Shown here in pieces: positions 1 to 8,631 of a stretch of 64,000 bases of DNA (position 1 is its first letter; each line of letters opens with the position of its first letter). The stretch comes from Pararhodobacter sp. GTDB taxonomy: Bacteria; Pseudomonadota; Alphaproteobacteria; Rhodobacterales; Rhodobacteraceae. The stretch is taken from positions 1,829,001-1,893,000 of the forward strand of contig NZ_JAUCBZ010000015.1 in the NCBI RefSeq assembly GCF_034676545.1, read 5' to 3'. A program made the position numbers and the translations under genes. The notes beneath the pieces are model-generated. The model did not search any database. It saw nothing but the letters and a program-made list of their open reading frames with translations, and was not told the origin of the DNA.

Positions 1-2161
1 GTATCCATTGGCGTATCACCGGTCGCTGGCACTCGTTGCTCTACGGATCAAAGCTACACACCAGCTTTCGGGCGCACTCGACAATTTCAGCGCGCTCGCC
101 AAGCGCATTTGTCTCGATTGGGATTATACCTCCGAAACGTGGATTGAACGGGCCACCTCGAACCCGGCCTCGTTGTACCGATTTGTGCTGCAATGCCCGG
201 CCAATCCGAAACCGGCGGGTGCGGACGAGATCGACCTCGCGCAACTGGCCGACTGGCATGATTTCTGTCGCGTGAAAGGGCTGCACTACAACCGGGTACA
301 GGATCAGGCGGGCACGACATTGCGCGAGGTTTTGACCGAAGTGGCCGCCGCCAGGCGCGTCACCCCGCCACGACGGCCTGAAATGGGGTGTGGTGATAGA
401 TCGCCCGGCGGCGCTGATCGTTGATCACGTCAATCCGCGCAACAGCTGGAATTTTTCCGTGCGGCGCGCTTATGTCGAACGCCCGCATGCGTGGATTTGC
501 AAGTTCCAGGACGAGGACAACGACTTCAAAGAGGCGCAGCGCGTCATCCGTCGGCCCGGTTATGCCGGAGAAATCACGCTGACTGAAACCCTCGAGCAGC
601 CAGGCCTGACCAACGCCGCGGTTGTCTACCGCGAGGGCCTGCGTCGGTTTCTGGAGGCCAGCCATCGCCCGGACGTTTATGAGGCCACCCAAGAGGGGGC
701 GGTCCGGGTTGCGACGCGTGGCGATACCGTCATGCTGAGCCACGATGTGCTGTCGCAGACCCAATGGGCTGGTCGCGTGACGTCGGTATCCGGCAATCTG
801 GTCGAGCTGGACGAGACCGTTTCGATGCAAGCGGGCGGATCCTATGCGCTGCGGTTTCGTCACTTTGCCGATGCCGAAGATACGATTGGCACCTCGATCA
901 TTCGCCCGGTGCAAACGACGCCCGGTGACACCAACCTGTTGACCCTGACCGGCACCGGATCGCTGCCGGTCGCCGGGGAGATCGCACATTTTGGTGATTT
1001 GGAAACGGATAGCTTCCAGGTGGTTGTCAGCCATATCGAGGCCACCGACGACCAGTGCCAGATCATTCGCGCCGTGGATGCGGCCCCGATGATCGACATA
1101 TTGACGGATGCCGCGAAATCCCGGAATGGTCCAGCCGGGTTGGTGAGGAAATAGACGAAACCCTGCTTCAGCCGCCGACCCCCCGATTTGGCTCGGTGAC
1201 ATCCGGGCCCTCTGCGACCCTATTGGGCGGGTATCAGATTGACTATACACTCGAACCGGGCCGCAGCTCCATTGTGACTGCATCTTTCCGTATTGGTCAT
1301 CGGCTGGGCACTTCGGGCGATTGGACCGAAGTTCTGATCCCCGCCGCCAATGGGGGCGGATCGATCCAGGGATATGTCAACGCCGACACCGTGCATCTGC
1401 GCGCTCAAGCCGTGTCCTTTGCCGGTGTGGCCGGACCCTGGACTGATCCGGTGACAATTGTTGTGGGGGCGGATGATGCACCGATCCCAGAGGCCCTCGA
1501 CCCGGAAACAATCATCATCACAACGCTGCTGGGCGGTGCGCTGATCCAACTCGCAACCGGATCGGACCCGAACACAACGCAGATCCAGATTTATCGCTCG
1601 ACCTCGGCAACTCTCGATCGAGAAACCGATGCGACAGGGTCGCCGTATGCAGTCTCGCCTATGCAGAGTTTCAGTGCCGTGCTGGGCGACGCCACCCGCA
1701 CCAACCTGGTTGACGGCGGCGCGATGGAGACGCCGGCCACCTGGACGCTTGACACGGGCTGGGCCATTGCGGTCGGCACAGCCACCCACACCCCTGGCAC
1801 GGCAGACGAGATTTCCCAGCAATTCTCGACAGAGGTCGGCAAGTGGTATCGCTTGGGATTTGACGTCTCGGGGCGCAGTGCTGGTTCTGTCACGCCGCGC
1901 TTGACTGGGGGTTCGGACCGGCCTGGCACCGCCATTTCAGCGGATGGCATCTATAACGATCGCATTCAGGCAGTCACCGGCAATGACACGTTCGGCTTCT
2001 TTGCCGCCACGGACTTCGACGGATCGATCGATAACGTTGTCGCCTATCTCGAAACCACGGCCTGCCTTGCGCAGGGCACACATCACATCTGGATCGAGCC
2101 ACAAAATGCCGACGGCGTGCCCGGTCCGCTTGTGGGGCCAATAGAAATCACCATAGTTTAA
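1..2161 (+). pseudogene. Phage tail tip / host specificity protein (lambda J-like), C-terminal part, two frameshifts
   Basis: This is the 3' part of a tail-tip (TipJ, lambda J-like) gene that enters from the left edge; the product would sit at the tail tip and contact the host receptor. Reading is open from base 2 in frame 2. It moves to frame 3 near 353, where dropping one base restores a reading with GLKWGVVIDRP, and returns to frame 2 near 1113-1115, restoring EIPEWSSRVGEEID. The first change behaves as a one-base insertion and the second as a one-base loss, so they compensate and the C-terminal 350 residues stay in frame. The C-terminal part looks like Ig/fibronectin-type and carbohydrate-binding-like beta domains. 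Either this is a decaying prophage gene or both are sequence errors; similar single-base shifts occur here in ftsI and gyrA. The family assignment is from recognised sequence style. Confidence 0.7.
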
Positions 2162-2177
2162 TGGAAGGAAGGTCGCG

Positions 2178-3596
2178 ATGACCGCAGGAGTCACAACCCT
2201 TAACATCAACTCCTCGTTTATGCTCGACGAGGTTCTTGGCAACCGCGCCGGGAATACTGTCAAAGTTCCAACAACCCAGTTGGCAGCTCAGCTCGGGCTC
2301 GAGATCACGCAGATTAATTACGAGACGCTCGCCCTTTTGTCTGCCGACCTCTCGGACGAGGGCACGCGCGCGGCGGTTTGGGGCGATCCCGTCGAGGCCA
2401 ATCGTGGGCTCTACAAAAAGACCTCCGAAGGTTGGGTGTGGTATGGTGATCTACCGATCAGCGCTATTGCGACGGCGCGGCTCGACGCCCTGAACGGGCG
2501 CGTTGTCAGCGAGGCGTCACGCGCGATGGCCGCCGAGGGTGAACTTTCCAACATCACAGCGGACTTACAATCGCAACTCGACGCGTTGTCAGCAGGCTCG
2601 CGGCAACGTGGCCTCTGGGACGCCTCTGCGGGTTCGTTTCCATCATCCTCGGTTCAGGCGGGCGACCGCTGGGACGTGTCGGTTCCAGGCACTGTGGACG
2701 GTCAGGTGTTTGTAATTGGCGACCAATTGTTGGCGCTGATCAACACGCCCAGCACCTCGACATTTGCCGCAAATTGGGCGCATGTGCCCACGGCAAGCGT
2801 GGTCGCGCCGATCATCGCAGAGAGTGCTGCGAACGCGGTCAGCCGCGCGGTCACAAGCTTCATTAAGGCGGCACCGGAACTTGAGGTGATTGCACATCGC
2901 GGTTTCGCCTATGACGCGCCTGAGAACACGCTGCTGGCGATTGAATACGCCATTGCCCGTGGCGCTCGGAGCATCGAATTCGATATTTCGATGAGTGCTG
3001 ACGGCACACCTTGGCTGCACCATGACAGCACGGTTGACCGCGTGACGGATGGCACGGGTACGTTTACCGCGATAGATGATGAAGAACTCGGCGCGCTGCG
3101 GATTGATAGCAGCATGAACCCGCCGTGGGACATGGGCCTGACACCGCTTATCGACGTGCTGCCGGTTCTGGCCCGCGCGGGCGTGCGGGTCTACCCAGAG
3201 CTCAAAAACCTGCGCAACATCGACGATGTGGACACCATTGTCGCGCTGTTTCAGTCGGCGGGTCTTTCGGCGCAGGTCCACTACGGCAAAACAGGCGCAA
3301 CCGCTGATCTGGTGCGTGTGCGGAGCTTGGATGAAGCCTGCGCTCTGACATATTTCGCGACCACTGCGGACGCAACGTTCTGGTCGAATATCAGCATTGT
3401 GTCCGCACTCGGTCGAGCCGAGGCGGGGGTCTATTTCCCAAATATAACAAACAGCGTGGTGTCCGATCTCGCCAATATTGGCGTGGGCATTCTGGGCTGG
3501 ACGCCGAACAAGCCTGACCAAGTGGCGGCGCTGCGCGCGGCGGGATGCCATCGCGTGATGGCCGATTATTTTCTCAAGACGGAGCAAACCCAATGA
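2178..3596 (+). CDS. Phage tail fibre with C-terminal glycerophosphodiester phosphodiesterase (GDPD) domain
   Basis: This 472-residue protein begins 16 bases after the tail tip gene, with GGAAGG before the ATG. Residues 1-230 look like a fibre stem and are rich in Ala, Ser and Thr, with a segment GLWDASAGSFP typical of phage-encoded fibre proteins. From about residue 236 a full GDPD barrel is visible: HRG near 241, PENT near 249, EFD near 268, HHD near 281 and PELKN near 338. These match the metal-binding and catalytic signature of glycerophosphodiester phosphodiesterases. On a virion such a domain could cleave glycerophosphate-containing surface polymers or lipids during adsorption; that role is inference. 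The stop overlaps the next start (ATGA). Placement directly behind a tail tip gene supports a structural role over a metabolic GlpQ. Confidence 0.8.
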   Translation: MTAGVTTLNINSSFMLDEVLGNRAGNTVKVPTTQLAAQLGLEITQINYETLALLSADLSDEGTRAAVWGDPVEANRGLYKKTSEGWVWYGDLPISAIATARLDALNGRVVSEASRAMAAEGELSNITADLQSQLDALSAGSRQRGLWDASAGSFPSSSVQAGDRWDVSVPGTVDGQVFVIGDQLLALINTPSTSTFAANWAHVPTASVVAPIIAESAANAVSRAVTSFIKAAPELEVIAHRGFAYDAPENTLLAIEYAIARGARSIEFDISMSADGTPWLHHDSTVDRVTDGTGTFTAIDDEELGALRIDSSMNPPWDMGLTPLIDVLPVLARAGVRVYPELKNLRNIDDVDTIVALFQSAGLSAQVHYGKTGATADLVRVRSLDEACALTYFATTADATFWSNISIVSALGRAEAGVYFPNITNSVVSDLANIGVGILGWTPNKPDQVAALRAAGCHRVMADYFLKTEQTQ

Positions 3597-4393
3597 CACA
3601 AATCGCACTGGGCAGCGGCTGGGCCAATTGGGTCGCAATAGGATCAGCGAGCGTACTTGACGGCGTCATGACAGCCACATCGACTGTTGGTGTTTCATCG
3701 CGTCAGTCATTTGAGGTCGCCGCACATCCCGGCGAAACATATGAATTCCGCTGCTGGGCGCGGATCACAGACGGATTATTGATCGGCAACGGCGCACTGG
3801 CAATCGACCACTACGATGCGATACCAGGCAACGACCCGCTTGTTAGGAGTGTGACAGAGCCAATCGTGTCGGATGCGTGGCGTGAATATGTGCTGCGCTA
3901 CACCGTGCCTCTGGGTGCAACGCCCGATGCCTACATTCGGTTCTCGGCGGGGGTTTTTACGGGCGGGGCTGGTACGTGTCAGTTTACCTGGCCATCAGTG
4001 CAGTGTATCGGCGGACATCGCGGCACCCTGCGCGTGGTGGCTGCGGGGCTCATCGGATGCAGCAATGGATCGTGGAGTATTGTCGGCTCCTACATTGCTT
4101 CGGGCATCCGTTCACTGTCCTATGCGAATTCGGCACTCACGCTAACGGTCGACCGCGTCCCTCTGGGTGTGGACGGTGCCTATCCCCTAGGTCATGTCAC
4201 CAAAACCCGTAACGGCAATGCCGCCTGGCGCAGACTGATCCCGACAATCGGCAGCTACGCTGCTCCAGTCGGCGCGCGAGACGGCACAGTTGTGGTCGAA
4301 TTTACCGACCCATCTACCGGCCTCAAGGCAGACGCCGTCGCCGCAATTGGCACGGGCGACGGGTTTTTCAATCTGACATTATGGACGCTCTGA
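3593..4393 (+). CDS. Putative phage tail/adhesin protein, carbohydrate-binding-like
   Basis: This 266-residue protein starts at the ATG overlapping the stop of the GDPD fibre gene, with GGAG about eight bases upstream. An in-frame upstream start at 3545 would lie inside the fibre gene and is less likely. Residues 1-140 resemble a jelly-roll carbohydrate-binding module (SRQSFEVAAHPGETYEF, then YVLRYTVPLGATPDAYIRF), a layout common in phage fibre accessory proteins. The C-terminal half is a second beta-rich domain of unknown type. No enzyme motif, signal peptide or membrane segment is visible. Translational coupling to the fibre suggests that the two products assemble together, for example as a fibre tip or receptor-binding accessory. 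The exact function is unknown. Confidence 0.6.
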   Translation: MTQIALGSGWANWVAIGSASVLDGVMTATSTVGVSSRQSFEVAAHPGETYEFRCWARITDGLLIGNGALAIDHYDAIPGNDPLVRSVTEPIVSDAWREYVLRYTVPLGATPDAYIRFSAGVFTGGAGTCQFTWPSVQCIGGHRGTLRVVAAGLIGCSNGSWSIVGSYIASGIRSLSYANSALTLTVDRVPLGVDGAYPLGHVTKTRNGNAAWRRLIPTIGSYAAPVGARDGTVVVEFTDPSTGLKADAVAAIGTGDGFFNLTLWTL

Positions 4394-4437
4394 GGAACAC
4401 GCCTGCTTGTGTTCGCACAACGAACCTGAGGCCATCG

Positions 4438-4587
4438 ATGACAACAAAAACCCTTGCCCAGGCGGCGCGCGCGACAATGCGCGTCGAGCTGGCGAAGCTG
4501 CCCGCTCGCGGGTTGGTATGGGCTGTTGTCGACGGGCTCATAGTTTGCCGGTCCTTACGTCCTGTCAGACCGTGGTCGTACAGCTAG
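4438..4587 (+). CDS. Possible small protein at prophage end (49 aa)
   Basis: A 49-residue reading frame starts at an ATG with GAGG six bases upstream and ends just before the GHKL gene. It has a basic N-terminal half and a hydrophobic stretch (GLVWAVVDGLIVC). It resembles no family I know. It could be a genuine short prophage protein or a chance frame in the 207-base gap between the tail genes and the GHKL gene. Confidence 0.3.
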   Translation: MTTKTLAQAARATMRVELAKLPARGLVWAVVDGLIVCRSLRPVRPWSYS

Positions 4588-4600
4588 GGAGTGACTCTCG

Positions 4601-6691
4601 ATGCGATTTCAGCAAACTGCACCATTGACCAGAGAGGGGAGTGGTGTTTTGCCTAATTTGATTCCAGACATCGAAAATCGGGTGCGAAAGCTGCCCAAAC
4701 CCGCAACTTACTCTCAAGCACTGCAGCCGTTGTTTGAGGCTGTCAGCAATGCACTCTATGCCATCGAGGATCGTGAAGCCGTTGAGGCAGGTCACAGCGG
4801 ACAGGTCAAAATTGATATCTATCACCTGTCCGACCCCTCAAAATTTCGCGTCGAAATCGCGGATAACGGGATCGGACTGGACAGCGATCGATACAAGGCT
4901 TTCCAAACCATCGACACGGACTTTAAAAGAAAGCGGGGCGGAAAGGGTGTTGGGCGCCTCTTTTGGCTAGACGCATTCGAGCACATACGCGTGGAAAGCG
5001 CCTACCTCGAAGGTGATGAGTTGAAGCAGCGATGCTTCTCTTTTGCTTTGTGCAACGAAGAGCAAATCGTAGAGCTTGAGCTCGTCGACGGTTACGATGG
5101 TCGAAAGGAAGTGGGTACCACGATTGTCTGCGAAGGCCTTCGAGGCGCGAGCTACCAAAAAGCCTTTCCGAAGCAGAGGGATACATTCCTACGCTATTTC
5201 AGCGCACATTTCATCGCTGATTTTCTGGTAGGTGGTGGCGCAAGCGTCCATGTGAATTTGGATGGAGATTTTACGAGCTACCCTGAGGCTGTTGCTGACC
5301 TTGTAGTTGACGGGGACCTGAAAACCGGCGCGTTCGAGATAGAAGACTACGGCACGTTTTCCATCGATGGGTTCGCGTGCGAGAAAGAGGCGAGCACAGG
5401 GCTCGACGGTAATCATCAGCTCCATTTGCTTGCAAACGGTCGCACCGTCGAGACGCGGAAGGTAGACGGCCTAATGGGCTTGGCCACTGTGTCTGCAAAC
5501 GGTCGAGATGATCTTTTGTTCCACGGCTGCGTTTCGAGCGAATATTTAGACGAACGGGTGAACGAGGGTCGCACTGCTTTTAACCTTCCTGAAAGCATCC
5601 TAAAAGAAATATCTCGCAAGTGCGTCGAGCATATTCGGGTGACAGTCTTGGCTGACCAGATGGAAGGTTACATCGCGAAACGGCGCAGCAATTATGACGA
5701 GTTTGTCTCCCGTCATCCCATCTATGGTTTCGAGGACCCTGAAGTGCAACTTGATCGGGTTCCCTTCAATGCTCAAACGCCCGAGCAGTTTGCTACGGGG
5801 CTGGTGAAATACCAGATTCGGCGCGATGAAGACCGGCAAAATGCTATTGAAGATGTCATTACCCTGTTGAACAGCGGCGACGACGTGACCGAAAGCTTTG
5901 CAACACAGCTCCAGGCCGCCGTCGAAGGAGTTCAGTCCTCCGAGCAACTGGCTCTCGCGCAGCATGTTGTTCGCAGAAAGCTCGTCTTGGACCTCATGGG
6001 GAAGCTCCTTAACCGAGTGCGCATTCGTGATGGTAAGCACGACGATTTCCATCTGGAGAAAACGCTGCACTCCTTTATCGTACCAATGTACGTCATGGGA
6101 AATGATGCCGCGGAAAAACGCCCCCGCGCGCACGATCTCTGGATCTTAGACGAGCGGCTGGCGTTCACTAGAGCGTTCTCATCAGACAAACGATTCGATG
6201 CACTTATGAAGAGCTCGGACAATCACGATCGCTCTGACTTGGTCGTGTGGGATTTTGCCAGCGGTCTCGGGGTAATTGACCCTTACAGGAATGACGCCGC
6301 CGTTGATACGAGCCAACCGCTCGACAAGGTGATGATTGTCGAATTCAAAAAACCGGGTCGAACACACTATGGACCCGAAGACCAGATCCACTTCCAGATC
6401 ACAAAGTACATTGATGAACTGCGCGGTGGCGAGATCGAAGGCTTCGAGCGTCAGCGGATTCGCATCTCTCCAGACTGCGTTTTCTACTGCTATGTGGTCG
6501 CAGACATTGAGGGGGATTTGAAGCGGCAACTTTCAACCTGGTCGAAATCCGCAAATGGCCAAGGTCGCTTTATGCCCCTTCAAGGGGATGTTAACGGCTC
6601 CATTGAAGTTATTCAGTGGCAGGACCTTGTGAACGATGCATGGGCACGCAACGAGGCTACGCTGTACGCAGCGAGGCTACAGAGAGGGTAG
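4601..6691 (+). CDS. GHKL (Hsp90/MutL-like) ATPase with C-terminal PD-(D/E)XK nuclease-like domain; candidate defence gene
   Basis: The 696-residue protein opens with a GHKL ATPase domain. The N-box EAVSNALYAIED lies at about residues 46-57, the DNGIGL motif at about 88 and the glycine-rich lid GGKGVGR at about 112. A MutL/Hsp90-like transducer region seems to follow to about residue 350, then a helical middle. Near residues 545-595 the pattern SDLVVWD, a gap, IVEFKKP, then QITKY fits the D and E-x-K residues of a PD-(D/E)XK nuclease fold. No signal peptide or membrane segment is seen. GC is near 50%, clearly below the flanking core genes, and the gene sits between prophage tail genes and proC, a typical cargo position. 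GHKL ATPases joined to nuclease domains are known from predicted restriction and anti-phage systems, but I cannot match this one to a named system. The ATG has GGGAG upstream; an in-frame TTG at 4649 also has a strong ribosome site. Confidence 0.75.
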   Translation: MRFQQTAPLTREGSGVLPNLIPDIENRVRKLPKPATYSQALQPLFEAVSNALYAIEDREAVEAGHSGQVKIDIYHLSDPSKFRVEIADNGIGLDSDRYKAFQTIDTDFKRKRGGKGVGRLFWLDAFEHIRVESAYLEGDELKQRCFSFALCNEEQIVELELVDGYDGRKEVGTTIVCEGLRGASYQKAFPKQRDTFLRYFSAHFIADFLVGGGASVHVNLDGDFTSYPEAVADLVVDGDLKTGAFEIEDYGTFSIDGFACEKEASTGLDGNHQLHLLANGRTVETRKVDGLMGLATVSANGRDDLLFHGCVSSEYLDERVNEGRTAFNLPESILKEISRKCVEHIRVTVLADQMEGYIAKRRSNYDEFVSRHPIYGFEDPEVQLDRVPFNAQTPEQFATGLVKYQIRRDEDRQNAIEDVITLLNSGDDVTESFATQLQAAVEGVQSSEQLALAQHVVRRKLVLDLMGKLLNRVRIRDGKHDDFHLEKTLHSFIVPMYVMGNDAAEKRPRAHDLWILDERLAFTRAFSSDKRFDALMKSSDNHDRSDLVVWDFASGLGVIDPYRNDAAVDTSQPLDKVMIVEFKKPGRTHYGPEDQIHFQITKYIDELRGGEIEGFERQRIRISPDCVFYCYVVADIEGDLKRQLSTWSKSANGQGRFMPLQGDVNGSIEVIQWQDLVNDAWARNEATLYAARLQRG

Positions 6692-6952
6692 TCCATGGGC
6701 ATGGGTCAAGGATAGGCGGAAGAATGCTCTCGCTGCAACTATCGCTGTCAAACTCTGCAGTATTCGCTGGCGAGCTACAAAGGGGCGGCCAGAATAGACG
6801 GGTTGTCCACAGGAAATTCCTCTTTACAGGGTTTCTGTTTTACCCCACCATATCTAGTAAGAGCGGTGAGTATACACCGCCGGACCTTGCTAGCACCCGC
6901 AGCCTATTGTGGGATCGGCAAATGTTGAGGCTAAAGCAGAAAGTGCCAGGAC

Positions 6953-7456
6953 ATGACCCTGTCCCAGGACTATACCCTGACCGATGAGATCCACCCGATC
7001 GACATCGTCGAAACGCTGGCCGAACATCACGCGTGGGAGTTCGACCGCGTGGGCGACGATCAGATTGCCATGGCGGTCGAAGGCCAATGGCGCAGCTATT
7101 CCCTGACGCTGGCGTGGTCCGGCTCGGATGAAACGCTTCGGCTGATTTGCACCTTCGAGATGGAACCGCCCGAGGCCCGCCTGGGCGAGCTCTATGAAAC
7201 GCTCAATCTGAGCAACGATATGGTGTGGGGTGGCGGCTTTACCTATTGGGCGCAGCAGCGTCTGATGGTCTGGCGCTATGGCTTGTTGCTTTCGGGCGGA
7301 CAGATGGCCGCGCCCGAGCAGATCGACCAGATGATCCAATCCGCCGTCGCCGCCTGTGAGCGCTTTTACCCGGCGTTTCAACTGGTGGCCTGGGCGGATC
7401 ATGCGCCCGAGGACGCGATGAAACTCGCCATTGCACAGGCCTACGGGCGCGCCTAA
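6953..7456 (+). CDS. YbjN domain-containing protein
   Basis: This 167-residue cytoplasmic protein looks like the YbjN/DUF1790 family, whose fold resembles type III secretion chaperones. It has the typical acidic, aromatic-rich sequence with the pattern NLSNDMVWGGGFTYW in the middle, and no membrane segment. It lies 30 bases ahead of proC on the same strand, an order seen in many Rhodobacterales. The molecular function of the family is unsettled. It is the first gene of core type after the prophage end, and base composition returns to about 60% GC here. Confidence 0.8.
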   Translation: MTLSQDYTLTDEIHPIDIVETLAEHHAWEFDRVGDDQIAMAVEGQWRSYSLTLAWSGSDETLRLICTFEMEPPEARLGELYETLNLSNDMVWGGGFTYWAQQRLMVWRYGLLLSGGQMAAPEQIDQMIQSAVAACERFYPAFQLVAWADHAPEDAMKLAIAQAYGRA

Positions 7457-7486
7457 CCTGCCCCCCGGTTTGACAGGGGGGCGATC

Positions 7487-8299
7487 ATGGATCTGAGCGA
7501 ATTGAACAATGCCGGGCTGGTGCTTTTGGGCTGCGGCAAGATGGGGTCCGCCCTGTTGCAAGGCTGGCTCCAGAACGGGCTTGAGGCGGCTTCGGTCACG
7601 GTGTTGGAGCCCAACCCCTCGGATTGGTTGCGCGGTACCGGGGTCCATCTGAACACCGCCTTGCCCGCGCGTCCGGCGATGGCGGTGCTGGCGGTGAAGC
7701 CGCAAATGATGGGCGACGCGCTGCCCGCATTGCAGGCGCTGGGCGGCGGCGCGACGGTGTTTGTTTCGATCGCAGCGGGGACGTCTTTGGCGACAATCGA
7801 GCGCGTTCTGGGCGCGGGCACGCCCGTCGTGCGCGCCATGCCCAACACGCCCGCCGCCGTGGGTCGCGGCATTACTGCCTTGATCGGCAATGATTTTGTG
7901 CCCGTCGCGGCGTTGGATCTGGCCCGGGCCTTGATGGCCGCCGTGGGCCAGACGGTCATGCTCACCTCCGAGGCGCAAATGGACGCGGTGACGGCGGTGT
8001 CCGGCTCTGGCCCGGCCTATGTGTTCCACCTGATCGAAACCATGACCGCGGCGGGCGTCGCCCAAGGCTTGCCCGAGGAGATGGCCTTGCAACTGGCCAA
8101 GGCGACGGTGGCCGGAGCAGGGGCGCTGGCCGAGGCGGCCGCGGAAAGCCCCGCGCAACTGCGGGTCAACGTCACCTCCCCCAACGGCACCACCGCGGCG
8201 GCGCTGGGCGTGTTGATGAACCCCGAGACCGGATTCCCGGCCTTGCTGCCGCGTGCGATCAAGGCCGCGGCAGAGCGCTCACGGGAGTTGGGCCAATGA
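7487..8299 (+). CDS. proC: Pyrroline-5-carboxylate reductase
   Basis: ProC reduces 1-pyrroline-5-carboxylate to proline with NAD(P)H, the last step of proline synthesis, in the cytoplasm. The 270-residue length is normal. The N-terminal Rossmann motif LLGCGKMGSALL lies at about residues 13-24, the central MPNTPAAVGRG segment near 119, and the C-terminal family signature GSGPAYVF, then NVTSPNGTT, near 173 and 227. The ATG has an AGGGGGG ribosome site. The last bases overlap the start of csaA (ATGA), so translation is probably coupled in a ybjN-like, proC, csaA, dehydrogenase operon. Confidence 0.95.
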   Translation: MDLSELNNAGLVLLGCGKMGSALLQGWLQNGLEAASVTVLEPNPSDWLRGTGVHLNTALPARPAMAVLAVKPQMMGDALPALQALGGGATVFVSIAAGTSLATIERVLGAGTPVVRAMPNTPAAVGRGITALIGNDFVPVAALDLARALMAAVGQTVMLTSEAQMDAVTAVSGSGPAYVFHLIETMTAAGVAQGLPEEMALQLAKATVAGAGALAEAAAESPAQLRVNVTSPNGTTAAALGVLMNPETGFPALLPRAIKAAAERSRELGQ

Positions 8300-8631
8300 C
8301 GATTTCCTTTGACGACTTCCTGAAGGTCGATATCCGCGTCGGCACCGTCACCGCCGTCGAGGATTTCCCCGAGGCGCGCAAGCCCGCCTGGAAACTGACC
8401 GTCGATTTCGGGCCGGAAATCGGCGTGAAGCGCTCCAGCGCGCAGATCACCACCCATTACCGCGCCAAGGATTTGCTGGGGCGGCAGGTGCTGGGCGTGG
8501 TGAATTTCCCGCCCCGCCAGATCGGGCCGTTCATGTCCGAAGTTCTCATTCTGGGTCTGCATGACGCGGGCGAGGCGGTCGTGGTCATCGGCCCGGAGCG
8601 CAAAGTGCCCAACGGCCAGAGGATGTGCTGA
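8296..8631 (+). CDS. csaA: CsaA-like tRNA-binding domain protein
   Basis: This 111-residue protein consists of one OB-fold tRNA-binding domain of the EMAP-II/CsaA type (VDIRVGTVTAVEDFPEARKP at the start, then VNFPPRQIGPFMSEVLILG). CsaA proteins bind tRNA and have been described as having export-related chaperone activity; the true role is unclear. It overlaps proC at the start and the hydroxyacid dehydrogenase at the end by ATGA-type junctions. The length and sequence are typical of the family. Confidence 0.9.
   Translation: MTISFDDFLKVDIRVGTVTAVEDFPEARKPAWKLTVDFGPEIGVKRSSAQITTHYRAKDLLGRQVLGVVNFPPRQIGPFMSEVLILGLHDAGEAVVVIGPERKVPNGQRMC

Noticed and set aside
1..4393. Gene transfer agent tail genes
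   Set aside because: The tail tip sequence is of the lambda-J type, followed by a GDPD fibre and cargo. This is not the GTA gene order or its g15-type protein.
6692..6952. Prophage attachment site
   Set aside because: The gap has a GCGGTG/CACCGC hairpin at 6863-6880 but no tRNA or tmRNA end. The left prophage boundary lies outside the window, so no direct repeat can be compared.
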